Shown here piece after piece: positions 1 through 8,924 of a stretch of 40,084 nt of DNA. Positions within the stretch are counted from its first letter, which is position 1. Every line of letters starts with the position of its first letter. This DNA is from Pirellulales bacterium (GTDB lineage Bacteria > Planctomycetota > Planctomycetia > Pirellulales > Thermoguttaceae): assembly GCA_020846145.1 (NCBI GenBank), contig JADLEL010000213.1:1-40084 (forward strand), given 5' to 3'. Below the pieces are notes generated by a model. It worked only from the letters and a program-made list of their open reading frames with translations. It searched no databases and was not told where the DNA came from. Made by a program: the position numbers and the translations under genes.

Positions 1-39
1 CACCCGCTAAAATACACACGCCTTCACGGCGCACGGACA

Positions 40-125
40 GGTCCATGTTTTCGGCCTGCCGTTGGTCCGCAAAATACGTTTTCATGCCGAAAAATGGACC
101 GGTCCCCGATCGGGGCGCGACGCTT
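40..125 (-). repeat. REP-like palindromic repeat, copy 1 (inverted relative to 3505-3585)
   Basis: The segments 40-55 and 86-100 form an imperfect inverted repeat (GGTCCATGTTTTCGGC against GCCGAAAAATGGACC). It is followed by the perfect palindrome CCCCGATCGGGG near 105-116. Read on the minus strand, the whole unit aligns over about 65 bases with 3505-3585 on the plus strand. It lies just downstream of the stop codon of the gene at 172-1257, so it could act as a transcription end as well as being a mobile REP-type repeat. Confidence 0.6.
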
Positions 126-171
126 ACGAAAAAGACTTTTTGATAATGGGCGTCCGCGCCTCCGGACGCGA

Positions 172-1257
172 TTAACCGGAATGCGCATGATCTTTCGCAT
201 CCGCGGTGGGTTGCGACCAGCAGGAAGAGCATAACGGAGCAACTTTTTCATTGCTAAAAGCCAGCGCAAAAGACTCGGTGAGGCAGCGGCTGCAGGGCAG
301 CGGTTCGAAATGCTTCAAGAGGGGATTCCAATAAACGTCGTGAATTCGCTTCGCTTGCTTGCGAAGCACTTCGAGACGGATGCGCATGACGGGCATTTCC
401 GTGCGAATCAGCACCAACGGGCGCAACGTCGCTTCCATCGCGTACCGCTGGTCCAACTCGATGAGCTTGCGCCGCAATTCCAGATCGACGGCCCGCTTTT
501 GGGACTCGCTCTCCATTTTTCCGGCTTCGATCTCCTCCGCGCTCTCCACGTGCCGAGGCCGCGACTTTCGCGCGTTCGCTTCGCGGAGCATGGCATTATA
601 GTAATCGCGCAGCCGCTTCCGATCGCGTTGCAAGCGGCCTTCCATGCGGGCGATGAATTCGCCCGCCATCGCCCTAATCTTCCGACCGACGGCGGACGCC
701 GCGCGCTCGAAAGTGTCGTGGGGAGCCGCTTCCACGCACCGGCCGGGCTGAAGTTCCCAAAGCGCGAGCGGATCGGGCAGATCGACGACCGCGCCCGACG
801 CGGCGTTCACCGTCGCCGTCGTAAGCGCTTCCCAGCGGTCCTCCGAAGCCAACGTCGCGAGGAACCGCCACGTATGGTATTCGAGCGAAGTCGCCGAGAT
901 GTCGCGCGGCCGCACCCGGACGTTGAGCCAACTGAAGGTCTTCGCCAAAGCCTCTTCCAGTTGACTGCGTTTCAAATACAACTCCGGCAAGCGGAACGCG
1001 CCGATGCGGGGTTCCGGCTCCAGCAACCGTCCCGCCGTTTCCATGAACTCGCCGGCTAGATTGACCGACCATCCCGGCCCGCCGCCTTCCTCGGAGAGCC
1101 GGACCTCTTCCTTGCCGTCGGGCAACACGGCGGCGACGTCGGGCGGAACCACGGCGGTGCCCGCGGCGGCGTCCTCGGGCCAATCGACCAGTCCGCCGCG
1201 GCGCTCCAAGAGCTTTGCCGTGAATGCGTGCAACTCCTTTTGCAGGGTCGTGCTCAT
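172..1257 (-). CDS. Helicase-associated coiled-coil zinc-ribbon protein
   Basis: This 361-residue protein belongs to no family I can name. Residues about 195-305 are rich in Arg, Glu, Lys and Ala and look like a long helical or coiled-coil stretch. The C-terminus carries two CxxC pairs (CSRC near 322 and CSSC near 342), as in a small zinc ribbon. The ATG overlaps the stop of the upstream helicase gene by the ATGA tetranucleotide (1254-1257), so the two are almost certainly co-translated. That coupling suggests a substrate-recognition or nucleic-acid-binding partner of the SNF2 enzyme; this is inference from position. The frame is intact, with a TAA stop at 172-174. A repeat palindrome follows directly downstream. 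Confidence 0.85.
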   Translation of the reverse strand: MSTTLQKELHAFTAKLLERRGGLVDWPEDAAAGTAVVPPDVAAVLPDGKEEVRLSEEGGGPGWSVNLAGEFMETAGRLLEPEPRIGAFRLPELYLKRSQLEEALAKTFSWLNVRVRPRDISATSLEYHTWRFLATLASEDRWEALTTATVNAASGAVVDLPDPLALWELQPGRCVEAAPHDTFERAASAVGRKIRAMAGEFIARMEGRLQRDRKRLRDYYNAMLREANARKSRPRHVESAEEIEAGKMESESQKRAVDLELRRKLIELDQRYAMEATLRPLVLIRTEMPVMRIRLEVLRKQAKRIHDVYWNPLLKHFEPLPCSRCLTESFALAFSNEKVAPLCSSCWSQPTADAKDHAHSG

Positions 1258-3158
1258 TCGTAATCGTCTCCGAACAACGCTTCGTCGAGTCGTTTCGTTT
1301 GCAGATATTCTTCCTGGGCCGCGAGCAGGGAGTTCCCCAGGGAATCGAAGGAATCCCGCAGTTCCCGCGCGTCCCGCGACTTCAACCAGAGAGCCAACAC
1401 CAAGGACTCGAATTCCTCGCCCCCTTCGAGGTTCCCCAGAATGGAGCCGATTTCGCCCACCACCAACTCGAACATGCGGATTTTTTCGTGCAGCAAGGCG
1501 AGAATCCGCGCCTCCAGCGAGTCGGCGGTGCAGAGATTGAAAATGAACACCTCCCGCGTTTGGCCGATGCGGTGGATGCGTCCCACGCGCTGCTCGATCC
1601 GCATCGGGTTCCAGGGGAGATCGAAGTTGACCAGCGCGTTGGCGAATTGGAGATTCCGCCCTTCGCCGCCCGATTCCGAACAGAGCATGACCGGCACGGA
1701 CTCGCGAAACGCCGCGACGGCGGCATCCTTTTGCAGTTCGGTCTCTCCGCCGGAATAGGTGCTGAAAGGCACGTTCGCCTCCCGCAGCAGTTGTTGCACG
1801 TGTTCGAGCGTTCGGCGGAAAGTGGCGAACACCAAGAGCTTATTGCCGCCGCTCTGGCGCACGATCTCGAGCAGTTTTTCGTCCTTCGCCGAACGGCCGA
1901 TTTCGGCGGCCTGGCGGATAAGCTCTTGCACCCGCGGATCGCCGCCCGCGATGTTTTCCAGCGACTGGGCCAGCGCCCGGGGATGACTCCCGGCCGCCAT
2001 CAGCAACGCGCTGAGTTGCCGGCGGGAAAGCGGCGAATGCTCCGTCGCGTCGTCGCCTGGCCGCGTGAAGTTATCGGAGTGTTCGGAAAACCGGGATCCG
2101 TTTTCTTCCGCCTGCTCGTTTTCTTCGATATCCCCCGGGCCGTCCAAAACTTTTCGCCGCCGCAGATAATCGTCCAACCGCGCATAGAGCTGCAATTCAG
2201 CGCCTTGCGGCTGCGCCATGAGCGTCTGTGCGTAGCGCGGCGGCAGATTCATCCGCACCATGCTCCGCGTGTTGCGGATCATCACCTCGCCCAAGAGCGA
2301 CCGCAAGCGATCCCGATTGCGCGGATCGCGGGGGTTGCCGCGGCGGACGTACTGCTTCTTGAATTCCGCCTCCGTTTTCAGATGCCCCGGCTCCAAGAGC
2401 GTCAGCAGATTGTAAAGCTCCACGAGGTTGTTTTGCACCGGCGTGGCGGTCAGCAGGAACAAGTGCCGCCGCTTCAAGGCGTTGATGAACCGCCAATTGC
2501 GCGTCGCGCGGTTCTTGCAGTGATGGGCTTCATCCACGATCACCAGATCCCAAGCCGCCTCGGTGATTCCTTGCGCCCGCCGCATGCTCTTCGCGAAGGG
2601 AAGCGAGACCAGAATGCGGTCGTTTTCCGCCCAATAGTCCGGCTTGTCCGCCGCGCCGCCGCGCGGAGGAACGGAGAATTCCAGGCCGAACTTCTCCCGC
2701 AATTCTTCATGCCACTGGGAAACCAACGTCGTAGGCGTCAAAATCAGCACTCGTTTGACCAATCCCCGCAACAGGTATTCCCGCAGCAGCAGGCAAGCCT
2801 CGATGGTCTTGCCCAATCCGACCTCGTCGGCCAAAAGCACTCGACCGCGAAAATGCCGTAAAACTTTGCGCACCGTCTCGATCTGGTGCGCGAAATGCTC
2901 GACGCCCCGCAGGCCTTCCAAGCACATCAGTTGGTCGAACCCGCGCAACAAACCGAGCCGCGCATGTTCCAGATGCAGCCACAATCCTTCCCGGTCTCCC
3001 GTCGCAGGCCCCGCAAGATTCGGAAAAATGCGAAAGGTGACCGGTATCCCGCCCGAAGACCGCCAACTCAGGGAAGATTCGAGTGCCGTAAACGCCGCAT
3101 GGAGATCGTCGGATGCGATAGGGGCTTCAATCGCCGCAAACTTGTTGGATGGACTCAC
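1254..3158 (-). CDS. SNF2-family DEAD/DEAH-box helicase (RapA/HepA type)
   Basis: This 634-residue superfamily 2 ATPase has every expected motif: GLGKT (Walker A, about residue 115), a TPTTLVSQW motif Ia, DEAH (about 212), LTATP (about 237), and C-terminal motifs V and VI ending in QRVGRIHRIGQ (about 535). The order and spacing match RapA/HepA-like translocases, which move on duplex DNA and remodel bound proteins. Related enzymes occur in phage-defence systems (DISARM DrmD, BREX type 3 BrxHII), but no other intact gene of those systems is adjacent, so a defence role is only possible. Translation probably starts at the GTG at 3158; the ribosome site is weak. The stop overlaps the ATG of the next gene, making a two-gene operon. 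Confidence 0.92.
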   Translation of the reverse strand: MSPSNKFAAIEAPIASDDLHAAFTALESSLSWRSSGGIPVTFRIFPNLAGPATGDREGLWLHLEHARLGLLRGFDQLMCLEGLRGVEHFAHQIETVRKVLRHFRGRVLLADEVGLGKTIEACLLLREYLLRGLVKRVLILTPTTLVSQWHEELREKFGLEFSVPPRGGAADKPDYWAENDRILVSLPFAKSMRRAQGITEAAWDLVIVDEAHHCKNRATRNWRFINALKRRHLFLLTATPVQNNLVELYNLLTLLEPGHLKTEAEFKKQYVRRGNPRDPRNRDRLRSLLGEVMIRNTRSMVRMNLPPRYAQTLMAQPQGAELQLYARLDDYLRRRKVLDGPGDIEENEQAEENGSRFSEHSDNFTRPGDDATEHSPLSRRQLSALLMAAGSHPRALAQSLENIAGGDPRVQELIRQAAEIGRSAKDEKLLEIVRQSGGNKLLVFATFRRTLEHVQQLLREANVPFSTYSGGETELQKDAAVAAFRESVPVMLCSESGGEGRNLQFANALVNFDLPWNPMRIEQRVGRIHRIGQTREVFIFNLCTADSLEARILALLHEKIRMFELVVGEIGSILGNLEGGEEFESLVLALWLKSRDARELRDSFDSLGNSLLAAQEEYLQTKRLDEALFGDDYE

Positions 3159-3389
3159 TTCCGTTCGGTCCCGATTTACGGGCCTCCTCCGATAAGGCGA
3201 TCCCTGTCGCTCCGTGCAACTTTCCTACCGGGATTTTCCATCATTCTTCGTCCGCTGTCAATTGTACCCCGACAAGAAATCCACGTCGCGGAAACGGGAT
3301 GGCCGCGGGGGGCGGATTCTTTTATCGGTGGGCAAAATCCAAGAGGCCGCCGCTAAAGTACCTGTCCAACATCATCTCCGCGATTTTCT

Positions 3390-3441
3390 CGTTCCCAGGC
3401 TCCCGCCTGGGAACGCAATGTCCGCGAGGCTCCCGCCTCGC
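3390..3441. repeat. Tandem intergenic hairpins
   Basis: Two perfect hairpins lie side by side: CGTTCCCAGGC with GCCTGGGAACG (3390-3415), and GCGAGGC with GCCTCGC (3424-3441). Both have the loop TCCC. No gene covers them. I infer a dispersed palindromic repeat family. The stretch 3159-3730 otherwise holds only the repeats listed here and no credible gene. Confidence 0.6.
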
Positions 3442-3504
3442 AGAATCGCCAACCAAACCGTGCCCGCCTTGAACAAAACGCGGTCTTGATACTGGACTGG
3501 TTCT

Positions 3505-3585
3505 AAGCGTTCACGCCCCGGTCGGGGACGGGGTCCATTTTTCGGCGAAATGACGTATTTTGGGGACAAACGGCATGTCGCCCGC
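3505..3585 (+). repeat. REP-like repeat, copy 2 (inverted partner of 40-125)
   Basis: This segment aligns with the reverse complement of 40-125 at roughly 80 percent identity by eye. Shared blocks are the gccccg-tcgggg palindrome, GGTCCATTTTTCGGC and ACGTATTTT. The second palindrome arm is lost and another repeat begins at once. Together the two copies bracket the helicase operon in opposite orientation. Confidence 0.6.
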
Positions 3586-3592
3586 GGCGCGA

Positions 3593-3675
3593 GGGAGACA
3601 GTCTCATTTTCGCGGCGATTAAGCATTTTTTCGGCGTCATCATCTTTTACGCCGCGAAAATCGGGACAGTCCCCC
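3593..3675 (+). repeat. GGGACAGTCCC-type palindromic repeat, copy 1
   Basis: The arms GACAGTCTCATTTTCGCGG and CCGCGAAAATCGGGACAGTC form a long imperfect hairpin about 83 bases across. The copy at 23,638-23,719 is closely similar, including part of the loop. Palindromes of this design are typical of repeats mobilised by REP-associated tyrosine transposases (RAYTs). No RAYT gene is present in the window. Confidence 0.65.
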
Positions 3676-3882
3676 GTGAACGGTTACGTAGTTTCAATCG
3701 CTCAACCTCTTGTTCAACTGGTTGCGGCGATGTAACGGAGCGCGAATTGTCGGGAAAATGCCGCCCTGGTTTAAGCCATGCCGACAAGGGGCTAGAGCAT
3801 CAGAAATACTGTCGCCCTAACCAGTTGGCATTGCTCAACTTACGACGTATTGGCGTGGTTTGGGAAAAATTCGGGATTTTTC

Positions 3883-3911
3883 TTGACAATTTGCCGGCGG
3901 CTTATTAAAAT
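3883..3911 (+). promoter_or_regulatory. Sigma70-type promoter
   Basis: TTGACA at 3883-3888 is followed after exactly 17 bases by TAAAAT at 3906-3911, close to consensus. The surrounding DNA is AT-rich compared with the host background. The first downstream gene on this strand is the giant PEP-CTERM protein at 4649. Confidence 0.7.
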
Positions 3912-3914
3912 GAA

Positions 3915-3928
3915 TGCAACCGGTTGCA
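3915..3928. promoter_or_regulatory. LacI/GalR-family-type operator
   Basis: TGCAACCGGTTGCA is a perfect 14-bp palindrome with the central CG typical of LacI/GalR-family operators. It starts four bases downstream of the -10 box, over the likely transcription start, the classic position for repression. No LacI-family gene is in the window, so the regulator would be encoded elsewhere. Confidence 0.65.
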
Positions 3929-4648
3929 ACGCCATGCTTTTCAAATTGTAATCGGATTGAATGCTTGTGTTTGGATACTCATTAACCGTCGTAAATTGTA
4001 GCACGGTAACTTTTTTTCATAAAAGTGCGATTCGTTTGGTTCGGATTCAATCGGTTTAATTTTTCAAGCACGTTACCTGGAATATCAGGTTCCATTCCAC
4101 GCACGAACACTTTTCCCATCCTGGAGGCTACCTATTGAAGAATTCGTTCAATTTTTGAGTTCGCGGGGTGTAATTTGGCCCCTCAGTCGCGATCTCCAAT
4201 CAACTATTTCCGCAGGTCGCGGGCCGCGGATTTAATTCGCGTTTACCGGCTTGGCGGAAGGATCGGCGCAGCCGCGTCGAGAAAGATCCATCCCGGAAAT
4301 TTTTCGCGATGCGGCGGGAGGGCTCGTTTGTACGTAGTGCATCGGCAAGTTTTGCGCGGGTGCATGATGAAGTTCATTGAAATCGAAGCGCGGGGCATTT
4401 TCGATTTCGGCGGGCACAAGATTTCCCGCACAAGATGAAATCGGCGAATACCTTGCCGGAGCGTTTTCCTTCGAGCACGTCGAGAAACATTCATCCCGGA
4501 AATGTTCTCGATGCGGCGGAGGATTCGCGTTTGCGCCAGGCATTGCGAGTTTTGCGCACGACCGTAGGAGCGGATTGCGGGCAGGGGGCAATTTCCTTGC
4601 TTTTCAAGAGCGCGCTATTAAACAACCTTTCGAAAAGGACTACAACTT
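3929..4648 (+). other. Long 5' leader of the PEP-CTERM gene with two direct repeats
   Basis: About 720 bases separate the promoter/operator from the start codon, and I see no convincing gene in them. An imperfect direct repeat of about 80 bases occurs at 4275-4357 and 4478-4557. The shared blocks include CGTCGAGAAA, CATCCCGGAAAT, GATGCGGCGG and TTTTGCGC. In the second copy CGAGAAACATT and AATGTTCTCG can pair around the CATCCCGG loop. The first copy has a weaker equivalent, so an RNA element is possible. A GGAGG at about 4124 precedes a seven-codon TTG-started micro-ORF. Confidence 0.45.
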
Positions 4649-7600
4649 ATGAACCGATTACCGAATTGCTTTGTGTTTTTCGCGATTGCGGGTTTGATCG
4701 CGGCAATGCCGACTTTTGCCGCCGCCGCGGCGTGGAATGTCGCTTCCGGCGATTTCAACGTCGGCGCGAACTGGGATACGACCTCGATTCCGGGCGCGGG
4801 CGAAGCCGCGTTGATTCAAAACGACGGCACGGCCACGCTTTCCGGCGCCTTCCCCAATACGATCGCGTATTTTGCCGTGGGCTCGGCTACCAATACGGGG
4901 ACGTTGGCGCTGCAATCCAGTGCGGTTTTGAACGTCACCAATACGACCTCCTCGACCGTCGGCTCGTCCACGGGCGTCGCCTACCTTACTCTTAAGGACA
5001 CTGCCGAACTCAACTTCGACGCGGGAACCGTAACCAATCTGGCTCCTCTAGTCGCCGATCGAGCGGTGCTGACGGTCCAAGACTCGGCGGTCGCGAATTT
5101 CGGCCGAATGAGGATCGGCCGGGAGGGATCCGCCGCCGTGTATCAGACGGGCGGCACGATCAAGACCATCAACACGACAACCCCGTCGGGGTGGTATTTC
5201 GGCGTGAATACACTCGCCAGCTACGGCTACTACCGCATTTCCGGCGGCTCGTTCCTCGATAATACGAATAACGAATTCGCGTTCGGCTACTACGGCACGG
5301 GAATCATGGATCAATCCGGCAGCAGCTCGGTGACGTTCGGACGCACCATGCGTTTGGGCGGCGGGCTGGGTTCCTATGGCGAATACAACATGAGAGGCGG
5401 CGTCGCCAGTTTCAACGCCGTGGGTTGGAACTCGCACGTGGGAATCGGCGGCGACGGCGTTTTGAACATCAGCGGCGGCACCATGTCGTCTTACGCCAAA
5501 TTCTATCTTGGGTATTACGGCGGCAAGGGAATTGTCAACATCGGAACCGCGGGCACCGCGGGAGGCACGCTCGCCATCACCTCCTTCTTCAATAGTACCG
5601 GCTTGGGGATCATCAATTTCCACGGCGGCACGCTGAAGGCGATTTTAAGCGCCGAAAACGCCAATTTTCTCGACGGCACCACGAATTACATCTACGGCGG
5701 AGGGGCCGTCATCGATACCGACGGCAACAACGTGAAAATCACCAGCGAATTGCGGGCTCCCACCGGTTCCGGCCTGTCGAGCATTCCGCTGACCGGCAAT
5801 GGATCGGGTTACATCGGCGCTCCCGCGGTGCGAATCAGCGGCGGCGGCGGCGCGGGCGGCTCCGCCGTGGCGAACTTCGATCCCGTCACGGGAACGGTAA
5901 CGGGAATCACGATCACCAATCCCGGAATTTATTCCTTCACTCCGACCATCACGTTGGAAGGCGGCGGAGCGACCACGGCCGCGACCATCGACTACTCCGG
6001 CCTCGCGCTCGCCGGCAACGCTTCCGGCGGCCTGACCAAAATCGGCCTGGGAAAACTCACCTTGGCCGGCAACTGCACGTTCACCGGCCCCGCCTCCATT
6101 CAGCAGGGCACGTTGGAGTTGGATAAAATCGAATATGCCGGCAGCGCCATCGCGGTCGCCGCCGCGGGCACGCTCGCCGGCTCCTCGCCGGATTTTTGGT
6201 CCATTGCCTATCCCGCGACGACCGTTTCTTCGGGAGGGAGCATCGCTCCCGGTTCTCCCGGCAGAACGCTCGCGCTCGATTCGCTCGCCCTTTCCAATAA
6301 TTCGAACCTGAAATTCTCGTTCGACGGTCCGGGCAACGTCGATGCGATCCAAGTCGTCAACAATGCCTCGTCCTCCGGCGGAGCGGCGACCGTCAATGTG
6401 AGCTTCACCGGCGTACCCTCGTCTCCCACGGTTCTGCTCAGCGCGGGCGGAACGCTCGACGCGAATCTCACTTTCGTATTGCCGGCTCCCGCGCTCGATA
6501 GTTTCGACGGGATCAACACCTCGAGCGCGACGCTGACCACCGTGTACGGCGCCGGCGGGAGCGTAACCTTGAGTCCCGCGGGCGCGATCGCCGATCCCGC
6601 CTGGAACAATGCCTCGGGCGGAAGCTGGAGCACTGCCGCGAATTGGGGCCCTCCGAACACGGTCCCCAACGGCGGCGATAAACGCGGCATGTTCACCGCT
6701 TCGCTGGGCGGCCCCGTCGCAATTCCCGTCTCCTTGGATATCAGTCCGCAGTTGAGCTCGCTGATCTTCAAAGGCGCATCCGGCGAATCCTACACGATTA
6801 CGCCCACGGATAGCGGCAAGACGATTACGCTAAAATCCACGATCGCCCCGGATTGGCACGTTTCGGTCCTCTCCGGCGAACACGCGGTGGCCGCCGGATT
6901 GAAGTTGGCCGCCGGCGCGGGACAGTCGGTCATCCGCCTGGCGGACTCCTCCCATTTAACCTTGAGCGGAGTTCTCAGCGACGACACGACCGCCGCGGGA
7001 TTTAGTTTCGAAGGAAACTTCAATGCCGGCACGGGCACGGGAGTGCTGACGCTCTCGGGCGCCAGCACCTACAGCGGACCGACGGTCATTCGCAGCGGCG
7101 TCTTGGAGGTTACCGGCTTGAGCGACGCCGGCGCGGCCGGCCCGCTGGGCGCCGCCGCCGCCTCGCCGTCGAATCTGGTGTTCCAGGGCGGCACGTTGAA
7201 GTACGTCGGCGGTTCGTCCGGTTCTACGAACCGCGGCTTCACCCTGCTGGGCAGCGCCGGCATTTCGACCGCTCAAGACATCACCTTCTCGGGAAAAGTC
7301 ACCGGCACGCCGCAGACCTGTAATTTCACGAAAACCGGCGCGGGCGGCCTGAAGTTGAGCAGCGTTCTCAGCGATATGGCATTCAAAAACCTGTACGTGG
7401 ATGAAGGCTCGTTGAGCCTCGAAGGCACTTCGACCACGAAGCCCACTTACACCGTCTTGGATGGTCTGTACGGCGATCTCGTCGTGGGGATGAACGCTCA
7501 TGCCGCCACCTTGAACCTCACCAACGTCAATTTGGCGTTCGGGAGCGGGAACCTTTATGTCGGCAATGGGGCCGGTGCTACCGGCTTCGCGAACATCAAC

Positions 7601-8863
7601 GCGGGCGTCAAAATCACCAGCGAAAACCAATTCTGGTGGTTGGTCGGCGTCGATGGCGCGCAGGGCGTCGTCAACCAAACCGATGGCAACGTCCAAGTAG
7701 GCGTGCTGACTCAAATCGCCACGGGCGCCAGTTCCTGGGGCGTCCATAACCTCAGCGGCGGAATCCTTAAAAACGATTACGATTTCCAGGTCGGCGCTGC
7801 CGACGGCATGGGCGTATTCAATCAAACCGGCGGCACCCACAACGTGGGGCGATTATCGATTATCGCCAACGACGCCACATCCTGGGGCGTTTATAACATG
7901 AGCGGTGGAACCGCCGATATCAACAGCAATGGATGGTCGTTTAACATCGGCAATAGCGGCACCGGCCAGGGCATCGTCAACCTCAGCGGCTCCGCTCACA
8001 TGACTTCGGGCACGGTTTTCCTCGGCGTTTATGACACCGGCACGGGGATCCTCAACCTCGGCGCCGTGGGAAGCGGCGGGGGACTTCTTTCCGTAGCCGC
8101 CATCGGGCAGTACAGCGCGAGCCCCGGCACTTCCACCGGCTACCTCAATTTCCACGGCGGCGTTTTACAGGCTACCGCCGACAGCACGTCTTTCCTGGGC
8201 GCCTATGCCCAGATGGACGGGATATATATCTATAAGGAAGGCGCCAAGATCGATTCAAACGGCCATGCCATTACCATCGACTCGGCACTGCTCATTCCCA
8301 GCGGCCAGGGCGTGACGGGCATAAGCCTCGCGAACGCCGGCAGCGGTTATATCGGCGAGCCTCTGGTCCAGATCACCGGCGGCAGCGGGACGGGCGCGAC
8401 GGCCAGGGCCGTGATGTCCGGCGACCACGTCGATCACATCGAAATCACCAATCCGGGGACGGGCTATCTCGGCACCGATGTCCTGACGGTGAGTTTGGTC
8501 GGCGGAGTAGGAGCCGGCGGCACTTCGGCAACGGCCGGCGCCGTCGGCTTTGCCGTCAACGACACCACCGGCGGCCTGACCAAATTGGGCGCCAGCACGT
8601 TGACCTTGAGCGGCTCGTTGTCCTACCTCGGCAACACGTTCGTCAACCAAGGCACGTTGACCATCACCACGCCGCTGAACACCCCGGCAGCCTCCGTATC
8701 GGTGGCGACGGGCGCAACGCTTAACGCCGCCTCCATCGTGGCGAATTCGTTGAACGTCGGCGTTCCGCCGCTCGCGGCGGCCGCCGTCCCCGAACCCGGC
8801 TCCCTCGCCCTGCTGGCCTTGGCCGGACTGGCGGGAGCCTTGGCTTTCCTTCGCCGCAAATAG
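4649..8863 (+). CDS. Giant autotransporter-type beta-repeat protein with PEP-CTERM anchor
   Basis: This 1404-residue protein is probably exported and sorted to the cell surface. It begins with a Sec signal peptide (hydrophobic core about 8-24, Ala-rich cleavage region about 24-28). Gly/Ser/Thr/Asn-rich strand-forming repeats follow, of the kind annotated as autotransporter-associated beta-strand or PEP-CTERM repeats: WNVASGDFNVGANWD near the start, a second WSTAANW module near 665, and many GTL, LNLSGG and GLTKxGxxxLTLSG units. Two long segments (about 85-490 and about 935-1365) look like ancient duplicates; both contain GYIGxPxVxI followed by ITNPG. The C-terminus is VPEPGSLALLALAGLAGAL followed by Phe and RRK, a textbook PEP-CTERM signal recognised by an exosortase encoded elsewhere. 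AAAAGGA at 4633-4639 is the ribosome site. Long ORFs on the opposite strand are composition shadows. Ligand and function are unknown. Confidence 0.95.
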   Translation: MNRLPNCFVFFAIAGLIAAMPTFAAAAAWNVASGDFNVGANWDTTSIPGAGEAALIQNDGTATLSGAFPNTIAYFAVGSATNTGTLALQSSAVLNVTNTTSSTVGSSTGVAYLTLKDTAELNFDAGTVTNLAPLVADRAVLTVQDSAVANFGRMRIGREGSAAVYQTGGTIKTINTTTPSGWYFGVNTLASYGYYRISGGSFLDNTNNEFAFGYYGTGIMDQSGSSSVTFGRTMRLGGGLGSYGEYNMRGGVASFNAVGWNSHVGIGGDGVLNISGGTMSSYAKFYLGYYGGKGIVNIGTAGTAGGTLAITSFFNSTGLGIINFHGGTLKAILSAENANFLDGTTNYIYGGGAVIDTDGNNVKITSELRAPTGSGLSSIPLTGNGSGYIGAPAVRISGGGGAGGSAVANFDPVTGTVTGITITNPGIYSFTPTITLEGGGATTAATIDYSGLALAGNASGGLTKIGLGKLTLAGNCTFTGPASIQQGTLELDKIEYAGSAIAVAAAGTLAGSSPDFWSIAYPATTVSSGGSIAPGSPGRTLALDSLALSNNSNLKFSFDGPGNVDAIQVVNNASSSGGAATVNVSFTGVPSSPTVLLSAGGTLDANLTFVLPAPALDSFDGINTSSATLTTVYGAGGSVTLSPAGAIADPAWNNASGGSWSTAANWGPPNTVPNGGDKRGMFTASLGGPVAIPVSLDISPQLSSLIFKGASGESYTITPTDSGKTITLKSTIAPDWHVSVLSGEHAVAAGLKLAAGAGQSVIRLADSSHLTLSGVLSDDTTAAGFSFEGNFNAGTGTGVLTLSGASTYSGPTVIRSGVLEVTGLSDAGAAGPLGAAAASPSNLVFQGGTLKYVGGSSGSTNRGFTLLGSAGISTAQDITFSGKVTGTPQTCNFTKTGAGGLKLSSVLSDMAFKNLYVDEGSLSLEGTSTTKPTYTVLDGLYGDLVVGMNAHAATLNLTNVNLAFGSGNLYVGNGAGATGFANINAGVKITSENQFWWLVGVDGAQGVVNQTDGNVQVGVLTQIATGASSWGVHNLSGGILKNDYDFQVGAADGMGVFNQTGGTHNVGRLSIIANDATSWGVYNMSGGTADINSNGWSFNIGNSGTGQGIVNLSGSAHMTSGTVFLGVYDTGTGILNLGAVGSGGGLLSVAAIGQYSASPGTSTGYLNFHGGVLQATADSTSFLGAYAQMDGIYIYKEGAKIDSNGHAITIDSALLIPSGQGVTGISLANAGSGYIGEPLVQITGGSGTGATARAVMSGDHVDHIEITNPGTGYLGTDVLTVSLVGGVGAGGTSATAGAVGFAVNDTTGGLTKLGASTLTLSGSLSYLGNTFVNQGTLTITTPLNTPAASVSVATGATLNAASIVANSLNVGVPPLAAAAVPEPGSLALLALAGLAGALAFLRRK

Positions 8864-8883
8864 GTAGCGGCATTTCAATCCCT

Positions 8884-8924
8884 CCGGCACGGAGCGGCGC
8901 GCAAGCCCGCTCCGTGCCGGTTTT
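8884..8924 (+). terminator. Rho-independent terminator of the PEP-CTERM gene
   Basis: A perfect 14-bp stem (8884-8897 with 8907-8920) closes a 9-base loop and is followed by TTTT. It begins 20 bases after the stop codon. Confidence 0.9.

Noticed and set aside
310-2861. Plus-strand open frames opposite the helicase operon
   Set aside because: Antisense shadows: the minus strand carries all helicase motifs.
4175-4995. Small plus-strand frames in the PEP-CTERM leader
   Set aside because: They have no ribosome sites, run through the direct repeats and into the signal-peptide region in the wrong frame.
5048-8890. Long minus-strand open frames opposite the giant PEP-CTERM gene
   Set aside because: They are rich in Arg, Gly and Asp as expected for antisense of a GC-rich repeat gene, have no ribosome sites, and conflict with a clearly coding plus strand.
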